DNA from: Photobacterium aphoticum
GTDB lineage: Bacteria; Pseudomonadota; Gammaproteobacteria; Enterobacterales; Vibrionaceae
Direction of reading: 5' to 3'
Assembly (NCBI RefSeq): GCF_001029435.1
Contig: NZ_LDOV01000009.1
Span: forward strand, 1-64,000
DNA length: 64,000 nucleotides
Made by a program: the position numbers and the translations under genes. The notes under the pieces are model-generated. The model was not told where the DNA came from, made no database searches, and saw nothing but the letters and a program-made list of their open reading frames with translations. Shown here piece by piece: positions 1-8,204 of the stretch; position 1 is the first letter of the stretch, and each line of letters opens with the position of its first letter.

Positions 1-112
1 CATTCATGCTCTCGCCCTGGGGTGTCCGTAGTTTAGTCGCCTTTTCCTCATTAGCCAGTTCCACTCCCTCCGGAACTGGCCTACGTTCCCATTTTTGGAT
101 AGTGTTCATCAT
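1..112 (-). other. possible partial reading frame running off the left edge
   Basis: On the minus strand an ATG at 112 opens a frame that stays open to the window edge. The 37 visible residues are charged (MMNTIQKWERRPVPEG at the start). It lies beside the diverged repeat at 162-265, which has inverted ends like an insertion sequence, so it could be the 5' end of a transposase. I do not recognise the family, and no ribosome binding site is clear. Confidence 0.25.
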
Positions 113-161
113 TCTGTGTCAACGTAGTCACAGATCTACATACTCATCGACCACTGCTAGG

Positions 162-265
162 AAAGTGGATACTCAACAGGATAATGTCAGGTTCCTGCTA
201 TTTTTCGAATGTGTCCACTTATCTGAAACCTTTATAATTCCAGCATGAAGCGACTCTAGCAGGCT
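162..265. repeat. diverged direct repeat, left copy
   Basis: This stretch aligns in the same orientation with 33419-33523. The right 57 bases match at roughly 80% (both contain TGTGTYCACTT, then a cCAGCATRAAGCRACT block and AGCARGCTG), and the left ends share AAAGTGGATACT and ATAATRTCAGG. Inside each copy AAGTGGATAC is inverted relative to GTGTYCACTT, as in the ends of a small mobile element. The two copies bracket the T6SS locus. A relict insertion sequence or MITE is the simplest reading. Confidence 0.6.
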
Positions 266-318
266 GATTTCATTGCTAACCCATTTTTGTGGATCAGCCC
301 ACAAAGTACATTAACTCA

Positions 319-663
319 TCACATCTCAATAAAATTATGCACCTTATACACCAGCAATTCACCGTGCGCGATGCGCTGGCTTAGCTCTGTGAGCATGTCA
401 TCTCGGGTTTTATGATGCTGTAACGGCGTTGGGCACAGTTGGTGGTATAAACGGGTGAGATCAAAGCGATAGCCCCAGCGGTTAGAATGTGAAGCGAGTA
501 AGTGTTTGGCTCGGTAAGTGTGACGAAATTGATTGAGTGCCAGGCTCGGGTCATTGTCGATCGGGCGACCGACAGGGGTGATCACGTAGCATAAGCCCAC
601 CGGGCTCACGAGCAGTGTGCGGTCAAATTTGGCTTGGGCGAAAGCGTTATCGATGGTTTGCAT
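319..663 (-). CDS. hypothetical protein at the edge of the T6SS locus
   Basis: This 114-residue product is soluble, with no signal peptide or membrane segment. It ends with a run of charged and aromatic residues (GELLVYKVHNFIEM). It follows the PpkA-like kinase gene on the same strand after about 70 bases, so it may be co-transcribed with it. I do not recognise a domain. Short proteins ending in a 'GEL..Y.V' type segment do occur near T6SS loci, but that is a weak resemblance and no function is assigned. Confidence 0.55.
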   Translation of the reverse strand: MQTIDNAFAQAKFDRTLLVSPVGLCYVITPVGRPIDNDPSLALNQFRHTYRAKHLLASHSNRWGYRFDLTRLYHQLCPTPLQHHKTRDDMLTELSQRIAHGELLVYKVHNFIEM

Positions 664-734
664 AGTGGTATACCGAACATAAAAAGAAAAAGCGAATCCA
701 CGTGGTGCGGATCCGCTTGTGAGCGTGAGGTGTA

Positions 735-2783
735 TTAGCTGGCGTCATTCATTTTCGCGAGCAGATCATTGGCCTTTTTCTTTACCCGTGCCGCTGAGCG
801 ACGGTGGCCTTTACTCTGAAACGTATCAGCAAAGTCGAGGTACTTGGTGACCATGGCAAGGCGGATTTGCGTGAGCAGGCTGAAGTCTGCCGGAATGTCA
901 CTGGCCATGTCCTGTACCGAGTTAGAGAGGGAGTCTAACTGAGGAACTGTCGTTAATTTTTGGAGGGTTTCATTGAACGTTTGAAACTTACTCTCATAAA
1001 TTAGTTCGGCCGCTTTGTATGGAAACTCTGCCTGCTTACCCGCTTTGCGTTGCTCGTCATAGTCTTCCATTGCCTTGATAGAGGATTTTAATGTCTCTCC
1101 TTTGTCGAGCAGTTGCTTATGATGCTCGCTGTGTGTGAAGACATGGCCACCCACTTTCAATAAATGTTGGATCTGTGCCAGATCGAGCTGATCAATGGCG
1201 GTGTTAAAAGACTGCGTGAAAGTCTCTTCCGCTTTCGGGGTGGGCACGAACACATAGTTCTTCCGGACAGATTTAAGATCACTCAATAGCAGCGGAATAT
1301 CATCGCCATTTTCCTGCGGGTAATACTTACCTTTCTCTAGGAGCGCATGCAGGCGGTCTTCAACCATCTCGATGGTAGATTGCCAGCTATGGTTGATACT
1401 CTCTGATAAGAACGTCAGTTGTTGCGAGTCGGGATACAAGGCTTTCGCGGCTGTCAGCTCTTCTTCTATCGCATAATAATCGGGATAACGTTCTTCGCGA
1501 TTATTCAAAATGGCGTTTACTTGCTCTTCATATTGCGCGATCAGCTGTGCTTGGCGTTGACGTAGCAAGCCTTCTTTGATGAGTACTTTATCTGCAGGTA
1601 GGCCAAAAGCGGTATCGACCACGTTATCCAGCGGCAATCGGGCTAGTGCTTTGTCATCACGAATTTCTTGCTCCAGCGTCTGGATCTGTGCCGTAAAATC
1701 TATGACTTGTTGTGTATGGAACCAATAGCCATATCCCATGGCCCCGGCCAATGCACACACCGCCGCTGTGCTGACAAAGGCCGGCCAGCGACGTTTGTGC
1801 AAGCGTTGTTGAAATTCTGGTAGGCTGGCAATACGTTTGTTGGCCTGGAAATGTAATCCTGCCCGTAGTGTTCGCCATTGTTGCCCATTAATGTGTTTAG
1901 GTTTGCTGGCTGTTAATTTAGCCTTTTCTGCTTCATCTGCCGGTTTACGTTGGAACGGATGTTGACTGGTCAGCAATTCATAGGCCATACAACTGAAGGC
2001 AAAGATATCATCTTTGATTTCTGGCTTTTCCCCTTGCAGCAACGCCGGAGAGGCATAGGTAGGGGTGTAGCCACTGATAATATTGGTTTCGTCCTGCACA
2101 TCTGTCGCGTAATGATCAATATTTAATTTCAAGCCACGAGAAACGCCGAAGTCAAATATTTTAATGACGCCTTCGCGGGTCAACATAATATTGCTGGGTT
2201 TTAAATCCGCATGCACGACACCTTGCTGATGAGCATAGGTGAGGGCGGAAATAACTTGTTCCAATATACTCATGGCTTTTTGGAAGCTTAAGCCGCGAGG
2301 ACGAGAACGTAAAATAACTTCCTCTAATGTTTCCCCGTCAATATATTCCATCACCAAATAATGTGCTTGTTTTTCAACACCGAAATCGTACACCCGAATA
2401 ATATTAGGATGGCTCAGCTTTTGTGTTTTTTGGGCCTCGCGAATTAATACGTTGGCCGTTTCTTGTTGCGCTAAATGTTGCTGCTGTAAGACTTTTAATG
2501 CGACGTACGGTGTATTGACCCCAGCTCGATGCAATAAAAGATCAGTGGCGCGATACACATCACACATACCACCGTGACCAATTAACGTCTCGATTTTGTA
2601 ACGACCATTAATAACCTGCCCTTCAGTCAGTGCCGGTTTGCTGGAAGCGGTATGAGCAGGTTGAGGAGAGGCCGTCTGGATCAGGGTTTTATCATCAGAA
2701 GATGGATCGTGCGGGGTTGTTAAGTTGGATGAGGTTGTTTCGTTAACGTCTTGTTTTTCATTGCTTTTGTTAGAACGATCCAT
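735..2783 (-). CDS. ppkA: PpkA-like Ser/Thr protein kinase of the T6SS
   Basis: This is a membrane-anchored Hanks-type kinase. Numbered from an upstream ATG at 2858, it has a glycine loop (GHGGMCDVY, 94-102), the catalytic lysine in VALKVL (K122), a catalytic loop HADLKPSN (216-223) and an intact DFG (236-238). One membrane segment follows (about 357-380), then a roughly 330-residue helical, charged C-terminal part. The start is uncertain. The ATG at 2783 has a GGAG about 11 bases upstream and leaves a cytoplasmic N-terminus; ATGs at 2804 and 2858 would add residues that look like a spurious hydrophobic leader. In the threonine-phosphorylation pathway such kinases phosphorylate the FHA protein to trigger secretion, and both FHA protein and PppA are encoded here. 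The gene is divergent from the main operon. Confidence 0.9.
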   Translation of the reverse strand: MDRSNKSNEKQDVNETTSSNLTTPHDPSSDDKTLIQTASPQPAHTASSKPALTEGQVINGRYKIETLIGHGGMCDVYRATDLLLHRAGVNTPYVALKVLQQQHLAQQETANVLIREAQKTQKLSHPNIIRVYDFGVEKQAHYLVMEYIDGETLEEVILRSRPRGLSFQKAMSILEQVISALTYAHQQGVVHADLKPSNIMLTREGVIKIFDFGVSRGLKLNIDHYATDVQDETNIISGYTPTYASPALLQGEKPEIKDDIFAFSCMAYELLTSQHPFQRKPADEAEKAKLTASKPKHINGQQWRTLRAGLHFQANKRIASLPEFQQRLHKRRWPAFVSTAAVCALAGAMGYGYWFHTQQVIDFTAQIQTLEQEIRDDKALARLPLDNVVDTAFGLPADKVLIKEGLLRQRQAQLIAQYEEQVNAILNNREERYPDYYAIEEELTAAKALYPDSQQLTFLSESINHSWQSTIEMVEDRLHALLEKGKYYPQENGDDIPLLLSDLKSVRKNYVFVPTPKAEETFTQSFNTAIDQLDLAQIQHLLKVGGHVFTHSEHHKQLLDKGETLKSSIKAMEDYDEQRKAGKQAEFPYKAAELIYESKFQTFNETLQKLTTVPQLDSLSNSVQDMASDIPADFSLLTQIRLAMVTKYLDFADTFQSKGHRRSAARVKKKANDLLAKMNDAS

Positions 2784-3109
2784 GTTGGTAGGGGCTCCAC
2801 TCATTCTTAAATATGCAAATACCAGCATCATTGATAGCAAGGCTAGTGAAGAGCGCATAGTTGATAATTCTGATATTGCGGTCAGTCACAAGTTTATTCT
2901 CGTTTTATGCAACGGTTTCATTGGATTTTTATGAACCTAGACGAATATTTTGAATGCTGATTTCCCCACGGATTGCTATTTGAAAAAGATGTTTTTAGTA
3001 TCGCAATGTCGTAGGAATTTATCTTAATGCTTTGTGGCTTTTTGTGTCCTTCCTTCTATTAATCTAATGATTTGTTTGTCTTTTTGTTCTATGGATAGGT
3101 GCTTGTATT
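2784..3109. promoter_or_regulatory. divergent promoter region between kinase and T6SS operon
   Basis: About 326 bases, AT-rich toward the FHA gene, separate the kinase start from the first gene of the main operon and must carry promoters in both directions. I see no confident -35/-10 pair, no sigma-54 type GG-N10-GC element and no CRP palindrome. Confidence 0.4.
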
Positions 3110-5023
3110 ATGGAGTTGATACTTTCAATTGTGAGTTATCACCGTTTCACGTCTGATTTAGAAGCAAAGAAAAGTATTACGCTTCATGATGTTTCACCCG
3201 TGTTGCATATTGGCCGCTCTCAGGCTTGTGAGTGGTGTTTACCGGATCCTGAAAGGGTTATTTCCGGACAGCATGCGCGTATTGAAGGACAAGGCAACGG
3301 ATTTATTATTACCGACACGTCAACCAACGGATTATTTATTAATCGCTCTGTAGAACCACTGGGTAAAGACAATCATTATGAATTACGTGATGGTGACTTT
3401 ATTTCATTCGGTGATTATGAAATTGAAGTGGCGATCAGTGAAATAGTACAGACTCAGCCAGAACCGGCTTTTGTTGATAACAGCGCTGCGTTGCAACCGG
3501 AAGCCGTTGCCGCACAAGCGACACAGGATGATTGGGAATTTGGTTTTAATGCGAACCAACTCTCTTCCTCGCAAACCTCATCGACACCTTCTGCTCAGGA
3601 TGTGTTGCAAGGTGGGTTATTTGACACGCCAATGCAGGGAGCAGAAAGCCATTCAAAAAGTGCGGCGTCATTGTTTGCCGGTAATTTGGAAGATAGTTTC
3701 ATCGCTCCAGAACGTGATAAGCAGTCGCAACCCTCACTACAAGACAGTGATGAGGAAGTGTTTGCGATTCCAGAAAACTGGAGTGATAACATCCTGCCTG
3801 AGACGGCGCGTAACATTCCGCCTGCAACTGCCGAGCCCGTTACCTCTGCCCCTGCAACGTCTCAATATAGTGCAGAAGATAATGACGAGTTCGATTTAGC
3901 TGAGCCGGCGCCATTACCGCGCGCAACGATATCTGAAGCGCCGGTTACGCCACAACCCGCCAAGCGTGTTCAGGAATCTGTTCAGGAATCTGTGCAGGAA
4001 CCTGTTCAAGAATTTGTTCAGCAGCCAGTTCCGGAATCTGTACAGAAACCGGTTCAGGAATCTGTTCAGGCGCCTGTCCAGGAATCTGTCCAGGGATCTG
4101 TCCAGGGATCAGCTCAAAACGTTGTTCAAGAGCCTCTATCGGCGAAAGAAGCAACACGTGTATCCGAACCAGAGCCCATCTTTGATCCGCGTCATGCGCC
4201 TGAGCCTCATACACCCGAACCGTCACAGGTGGCACCGCACATTCCATCGCGTCCAGCTGTACGTCCTGCGCCGCAAGCAACTGTTGCCCCGGCACCACAG
4301 TCGACCCCAGTGCAACAAACGGTGGCACCGCAGCCGCGTGCTCAGCGTCCTGCCGAGCCAGCACCGGCAACTGCTCGCTCTGCTGCGCCACAGTATCGCT
4401 CTGAACACGCTGCACCGCGTGCAGCGTGGGAGGGGGATCACGGTGCTGCCTTGGCTGCCTTTGTTGAAGGGCTTGGGATCGATAGCAGCATGGTGCCAGA
4501 GCACAACGCCGAGCAGTGGTGGTTTGAAATGGGCGCATCGATGCAATTGATGATGACGGGGTTGATGGACACCTTGCATGAGCGCTCAGCGTTTAAACAG
4601 CATAATCGTTTGAATCAAACCTTGTTCAAGCGTCAGGAAAACAACCCATTGAAATTCTCGGCGTCACTCGAAGATGCCATTCATAACTTGTACAACCGCC
4701 GTAGTGCGAGCTTCCTGTCACCGGATCGCGCCATTCAAGAAGCGTTTGATGACATCAAGCAACATGAGCAAGCCTTGCTGGCTGGGGTGGAAGGCACGGT
4801 ACACAGCATGATGAAACTGTTGTCGCCAGACTCTATCACCAGCCGCGCTGATGCCCCTTCTTTCTTTGGGCGTATGTCGGCAGGGGGCAATAAAGCTCAG
4901 AACTGGGCCACGTATGTCGAGATGTATCAACGACTCAACAACGATCTGGATAGCGCAAGCCATTCAGTTTACACGGAAGATTTTGTTAAAGCGTACGAAG
5001 CGTATTTGAAAGGGGTGAAATAA
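3110..5023 (+). CDS. tagH: FHA-domain T6SS protein (TagH/Fha type)
   Basis: The 637-residue protein begins with a forkhead-associated phosphothreonine-binding domain (about residues 25-95) with GRS (35-37), SGQHARIEG (52-60) and TSTNGLFIN (70-78). A long low-complexity linker rich in Ala, Pro, Gln and Glu follows, including a tandem V-Q-[E/G/K]-[S/P] array. The C-terminal part (about 440-637) is globular and matches the conserved C-terminal region of T6SS FHA proteins. In the phosphorylation pathway the kinase modifies this protein and PppA reverses it. It is the first gene of the main series and ends 1 base before tssJ, implying translational coupling. Confidence 0.9.
   Translation: MELILSIVSYHRFTSDLEAKKSITLHDVSPVLHIGRSQACEWCLPDPERVISGQHARIEGQGNGFIITDTSTNGLFINRSVEPLGKDNHYELRDGDFISFGDYEIEVAISEIVQTQPEPAFVDNSAALQPEAVAAQATQDDWEFGFNANQLSSSQTSSTPSAQDVLQGGLFDTPMQGAESHSKSAASLFAGNLEDSFIAPERDKQSQPSLQDSDEEVFAIPENWSDNILPETARNIPPATAEPVTSAPATSQYSAEDNDEFDLAEPAPLPRATISEAPVTPQPAKRVQESVQESVQEPVQEFVQQPVPESVQKPVQESVQAPVQESVQGSVQGSAQNVVQEPLSAKEATRVSEPEPIFDPRHAPEPHTPEPSQVAPHIPSRPAVRPAPQATVAPAPQSTPVQQTVAPQPRAQRPAEPAPATARSAAPQYRSEHAAPRAAWEGDHGAALAAFVEGLGIDSSMVPEHNAEQWWFEMGASMQLMMTGLMDTLHERSAFKQHNRLNQTLFKRQENNPLKFSASLEDAIHNLYNRRSASFLSPDRAIQEAFDDIKQHEQALLAGVEGTVHSMMKLLSPDSITSRADAPSFFGRMSAGGNKAQNWATYVEMYQRLNNDLDSASHSVYTEDFVKAYEAYLKGVK
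3968..4135 (+). repeat. tandem 12-bp coding repeat (VQES/VQEP array) inside tagH
   Basis: About a dozen imperfect copies of a 12-base unit, GTTCAGGAATCT and variants, encode repeated V-Q-E-S and V-Q-E-P tetrapeptides from residue 287 of the FHA protein. The array lies in the disordered linker between the FHA domain and the conserved C-terminal region. Confidence 0.9.
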
Positions 5024-5024
5024 G

Positions 5025-5495
5025 ATGGCGAGCATGAAGAAAATGTGGAAAGGGGCGGCGCTTGCAGCTTCAATTTTGGCGTTAGGTGGTTGTGTGTTCG
5101 TTAATGCCGTGGTTGAACCATCTACCACTTTAGAATTTGACGTTGCTAAAAATGTGAACCCGGACATGGACGGTCGCCCGTCACCTGTCGTGGTGAAAGT
5201 GTTTGAGCTTTCTTCCCGTACGCTGTTTGACAGTCAGGATTTCTTTGAGCTGTATGACGACCCTAAAGATGTGCTTGGTCCAGATCTGATATCTAAAAAC
5301 GAATTTGAATTTTCACCGGGTGCGAAGCAGTCCTACGATTTGACCTTATCGCCAGGAACCCGTTATGCCGGTGTATTGGTGGCATATCAGGATCTTGAGA
5401 ACGCCCGCTGGCGTGAAGTGATTGAAGTCGATACCACGGCTTACGATACCTACAACGTGTTGGTCGGTGAACTGTCAGTGTTTGTTAGTGAGTAA
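5025..5495 (+). CDS. tssJ: T6SS outer-membrane lipoprotein TssJ (VasD)
   Basis: The 156-residue precursor has a lipoprotein signal with lipobox LALGGC (lipidated Cys at residue 23). The mature part is a beta-rich transthyretin-like fold with the typical TssJ core (RPSPVVVKVFEL, then FDSQDFFELY). TssJ anchors the TssJLM membrane complex in the outer membrane by binding TssM. The gene starts next to the tagH stop, and its neighbours tssK, tssL and tssM follow in canonical order. Confidence 0.93.
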   Translation: MASMKKMWKGAALAASILALGGCVFVNAVVEPSTTLEFDVAKNVNPDMDGRPSPVVVKVFELSSRTLFDSQDFFELYDDPKDVLGPDLISKNEFEFSPGAKQSYDLTLSPGTRYAGVLVAYQDLENARWREVIEVDTTAYDTYNVLVGELSVFVSE

Positions 5496-5526
5496 GTGAT
5501 TTAGCGTCAATGAAGGAAATAAGATT

Positions 5527-6855
5527 ATGAGTGATGTAAGCCGTATTGCCTGGAGTGAGGGGATGTTTTTGCGGCCTCAGCATTTCCAGCAGCAAGAGCG
5601 CTTCTTATTAAATGAATTGGCGCAAGTGGTGGGCCATCATTCCCCGTATTTCTGGGGCATCAATGAGTTGCAAATTGATGAGCCCCTGCTCAATCACAGT
5701 CAGTTTGGGATCGCACGCGTCGCGGCCATGTTACCCGATGGCAGTGCGGTATTGCTGCCAAAGCGTGAACCTCGTCCGCAGGCGATTACGATAGATAAAA
5801 GCGTGCGCGATCAGAAAGTCTACTTGGCGGTACCGATTGAAAAAGCGGGTACGGTGAATACCAGCCCGGCAGACAGTGGGCAAGTGACCCGTTACCGTTT
5901 TGCTGATCATGAAGTGGTTGATGCCCTTATAGGTCCGGATGCGACGGAAGTGTTGCAACTGTCGCAGATGAGTGTGGAGTTGAAACTGGCCAGCGAGAGT
6001 TTGTCTGGCTATGTGACGATCCCTATCGCCCGCATCATTGAAGTGACGGATGAAGGCCGCGTCATTCTTGATGACAAGTTCATTCCACCCAGCCTGAATG
6101 CACAGAAAAACCCGGTGCTTAAGCGTTGTATTGCAGAGTTGCGCGGCATGATCAAATTGCGTGCTGACACTATCGCGAACCGTTTGAGCCAAGGGCAAGG
6201 TACTGCCAGCTCTATCGCAGATTTCCTGATGCTGCAAATGTTGAATCGTTATGAGCCGTTGATCCGTCACTTTGATACCACCGAGGGCTTGCACCCGGAA
6301 GTGCTCTGTCAGCAGTTGTTATGCATGGCCGGCGAGCTTTCAACGTTCTCTGCTGATCGTAAACGTCCACCTGAATTACCGGTCTACCTGCACGATGATC
6401 TGACCGGCGTGATGGGCAATTTGATGATTGTGCTCAATCAGTACATGAGTTCAGTACTGGAACAGACTGCGGTGAAATTGCCGATTGAATCGACCAAGTT
6501 TGGTATTCGTGTGGCGCCCGTGGCTGACAAGAAGTTGTTGGATCGTGCGACGTTTGTGCTGGCCGTCAAAGCGAGCGTGGAAACTGAAGAGTTGCGTCGT
6601 CGCTTCCCGGCACAAATCAAGATTGGGCCGGTAGAACATATTCGCGATTTGGTGAACAACCAGTTGCCAGGGATAGCAACGGCAGCCTTGCCTGTCGCAC
6701 CGCGTCAGATCCCGTATCACGCAGGCTACCACTACTTCCAGTTAGACAAGCAACACGATTACTGGAAACGACTGAGTGCCAGTGGCGGGATCGCACTGCA
6801 TTTATCCGGTAAGTATCCGGATATCGATATGCAGTTGTGGGCGATTAATGATTAG
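5527..6855 (+). CDS. tssK: T6SS baseplate protein TssK (VasE)
   Basis: This 442-residue cytoplasmic protein has the invariant TssK opening (WSEGMFLRPQHFQQQERF, about residues 9-26), which marks the N-terminal shell domain. Length and C-terminal features (GYHYFQLDKQHDYWK) fit the family. TssK forms trimers linking the baseplate wedges (TssE, TssF, TssG) to the membrane complex through TssL and TssM. It lies 31 bases after tssJ. Confidence 0.95.
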   Translation: MSDVSRIAWSEGMFLRPQHFQQQERFLLNELAQVVGHHSPYFWGINELQIDEPLLNHSQFGIARVAAMLPDGSAVLLPKREPRPQAITIDKSVRDQKVYLAVPIEKAGTVNTSPADSGQVTRYRFADHEVVDALIGPDATEVLQLSQMSVELKLASESLSGYVTIPIARIIEVTDEGRVILDDKFIPPSLNAQKNPVLKRCIAELRGMIKLRADTIANRLSQGQGTASSIADFLMLQMLNRYEPLIRHFDTTEGLHPEVLCQQLLCMAGELSTFSADRKRPPELPVYLHDDLTGVMGNLMIVLNQYMSSVLEQTAVKLPIESTKFGIRVAPVADKKLLDRATFVLAVKASVETEELRRRFPAQIKIGPVEHIRDLVNNQLPGIATAALPVAPRQIPYHAGYHYFQLDKQHDYWKRLSASGGIALHLSGKYPDIDMQLWAIND

Positions 6856-6885
6856 ACATGATGCGAACAGCAAGGATTGATGACA

Positions 6886-8184
6886 ATGTCTGAGGCTACC
6901 TTAGTAAAACCTCGCCCTGGGGTCCGTGGTAAAGGGCAAGATACCAAAACATCGGGCGCGGCAACGGGTTCGGCGGATCAAACGCTCGTGCTCACCAAAG
7001 TAAAACCCAGTGGTAAGCAGCGCCGTGTGCAACCATTAGGCCAAAATCCACTGGTTGAAGAAGCAAGTATTCTGCTATCAATTATCGGGCAGATCCGTAG
7101 CACCACGCGTCACAGTGATGTGAGTTTTTTGCAGCAAAGCTGTATCGAGAAGATCCGTGACTATGAAATGCGTTTACGTGCGCAGTCAGTGAGTGGCGAC
7201 AAAATCGAAGCTGCGCGCTACTGCATGTGTTCCTTTATTGATGAAACCGTCCTGAATACCGTATGGGGCGGGCAGTCGATTTGGTCTATCGAGAGCCTGT
7301 TGTCGACGTTCCACGGCGAAACGTTCGGTGGGGAATATTTCTATACCTTGCTGGATCGCGCTTTGGCCGATCCGCGCAGCAACCAGCAGCTGCTTGAGCT
7401 GCAGTACCTGTGCTTGTCGTTGGGGTTTGTCGGCAAAATGCGTTTGGAAGAACGCGGTATCGACAAGCTCGAAAACTACCGTGAGCAGGTATACCAAACC
7501 CTCAAAAGCCTGCACGGTGATTCCGAGCCGGATCTCTCTCCGGGCTGGAAAAATGCGGTGTTACAAGGCGTTGAGCCGCGTAATGAAATGCCGCTGTGGG
7601 TGTCAGTGTCTGTGTTCTCTGTGCTGATTTTGGCCATGTACATGGGCTTTAACTACCACATTAACGATTATTCCAACAAAGTGTTTAATCAAATCAATAT
7701 GCTGGCTCGTTGGGAGCCGCAAGGCCAACCAGTACTTGAGACGGCCGATCCGGCGTCATTGCGTTTGCAACAACTGCTGCAAACGGAAGTGGAACGCGGC
7801 AGTGTGGAGTTGGTTGAATTGCCTGATCGTGTGCGCATCATTTTGAAATCCAGTGAGTTGTTTGCCTCAGGCAGTGCAGAAGTACAGGAAGCGTTAGTGC
7901 CGGTGCTGTCGAAGATTGCCCGTGCACTGGAAACGACCGATGGCCGTATTCTGATCACCGGTCATACCGATGATCGCCCTATTTTCACCAGTAAGTATCC
8001 GTCGAACTGGCACCTTTCTCTCGCGCGTGCGACCGCTGTGGCCAACCGTATGGCCATGGGCACTGACTTGCACGGCCGTCTCTGGCCGGAAGGGTTAGGG
8101 GACTCCAAACCGCGCAATGCTAACGACAGTGACGAAAACCGGGCACGTAACCGCCGGGTAGAGATCGACTTACTCTTCTTATAA
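6886..8184 (+). CDS. tssL: T6SS inner-membrane protein TssL with C-terminal OmpA domain (VasF)
   Basis: The protein has a DotU-type cytoplasmic domain, one membrane segment (MPLWVSVSVFSVLILAMYMG, about residue 235 onward) and a periplasmic OmpA-like peptidoglycan-binding domain, with GHTDD and NRRVEIDLLF near the end. It is thus the extended TssL that also grips the cell wall, so no separate TagL is needed. The ATG at 6886 is preferred because AAGGA lies 9 bases upstream; a TTG at 6877 and an ATG at 6880 are too close to that site. Confidence 0.94.
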   Translation: MSEATLVKPRPGVRGKGQDTKTSGAATGSADQTLVLTKVKPSGKQRRVQPLGQNPLVEEASILLSIIGQIRSTTRHSDVSFLQQSCIEKIRDYEMRLRAQSVSGDKIEAARYCMCSFIDETVLNTVWGGQSIWSIESLLSTFHGETFGGEYFYTLLDRALADPRSNQQLLELQYLCLSLGFVGKMRLEERGIDKLENYREQVYQTLKSLHGDSEPDLSPGWKNAVLQGVEPRNEMPLWVSVSVFSVLILAMYMGFNYHINDYSNKVFNQINMLARWEPQGQPVLETADPASLRLQQLLQTEVERGSVELVELPDRVRIILKSSELFASGSAEVQEALVPVLSKIARALETTDGRILITGHTDDRPIFTSKYPSNWHLSLARATAVANRMAMGTDLHGRLWPEGLGDSKPRNANDSDENRARNRRVEIDLLFL

Positions 8185-8204
8185 TCAGGGATCGGACGGA
8201 AGTC

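Noticed and set aside
6..248. Plus-strand 80-residue frame at the left edge
   Set aside because: It overlaps the repeat, has no ribosome binding site and its composition looks random.
3945..4550. Long frames in other phases across the tagH linker
   Set aside because: They are produced by the 12-base repeat, which stays open in several frames; the FHA protein frame explains the region.
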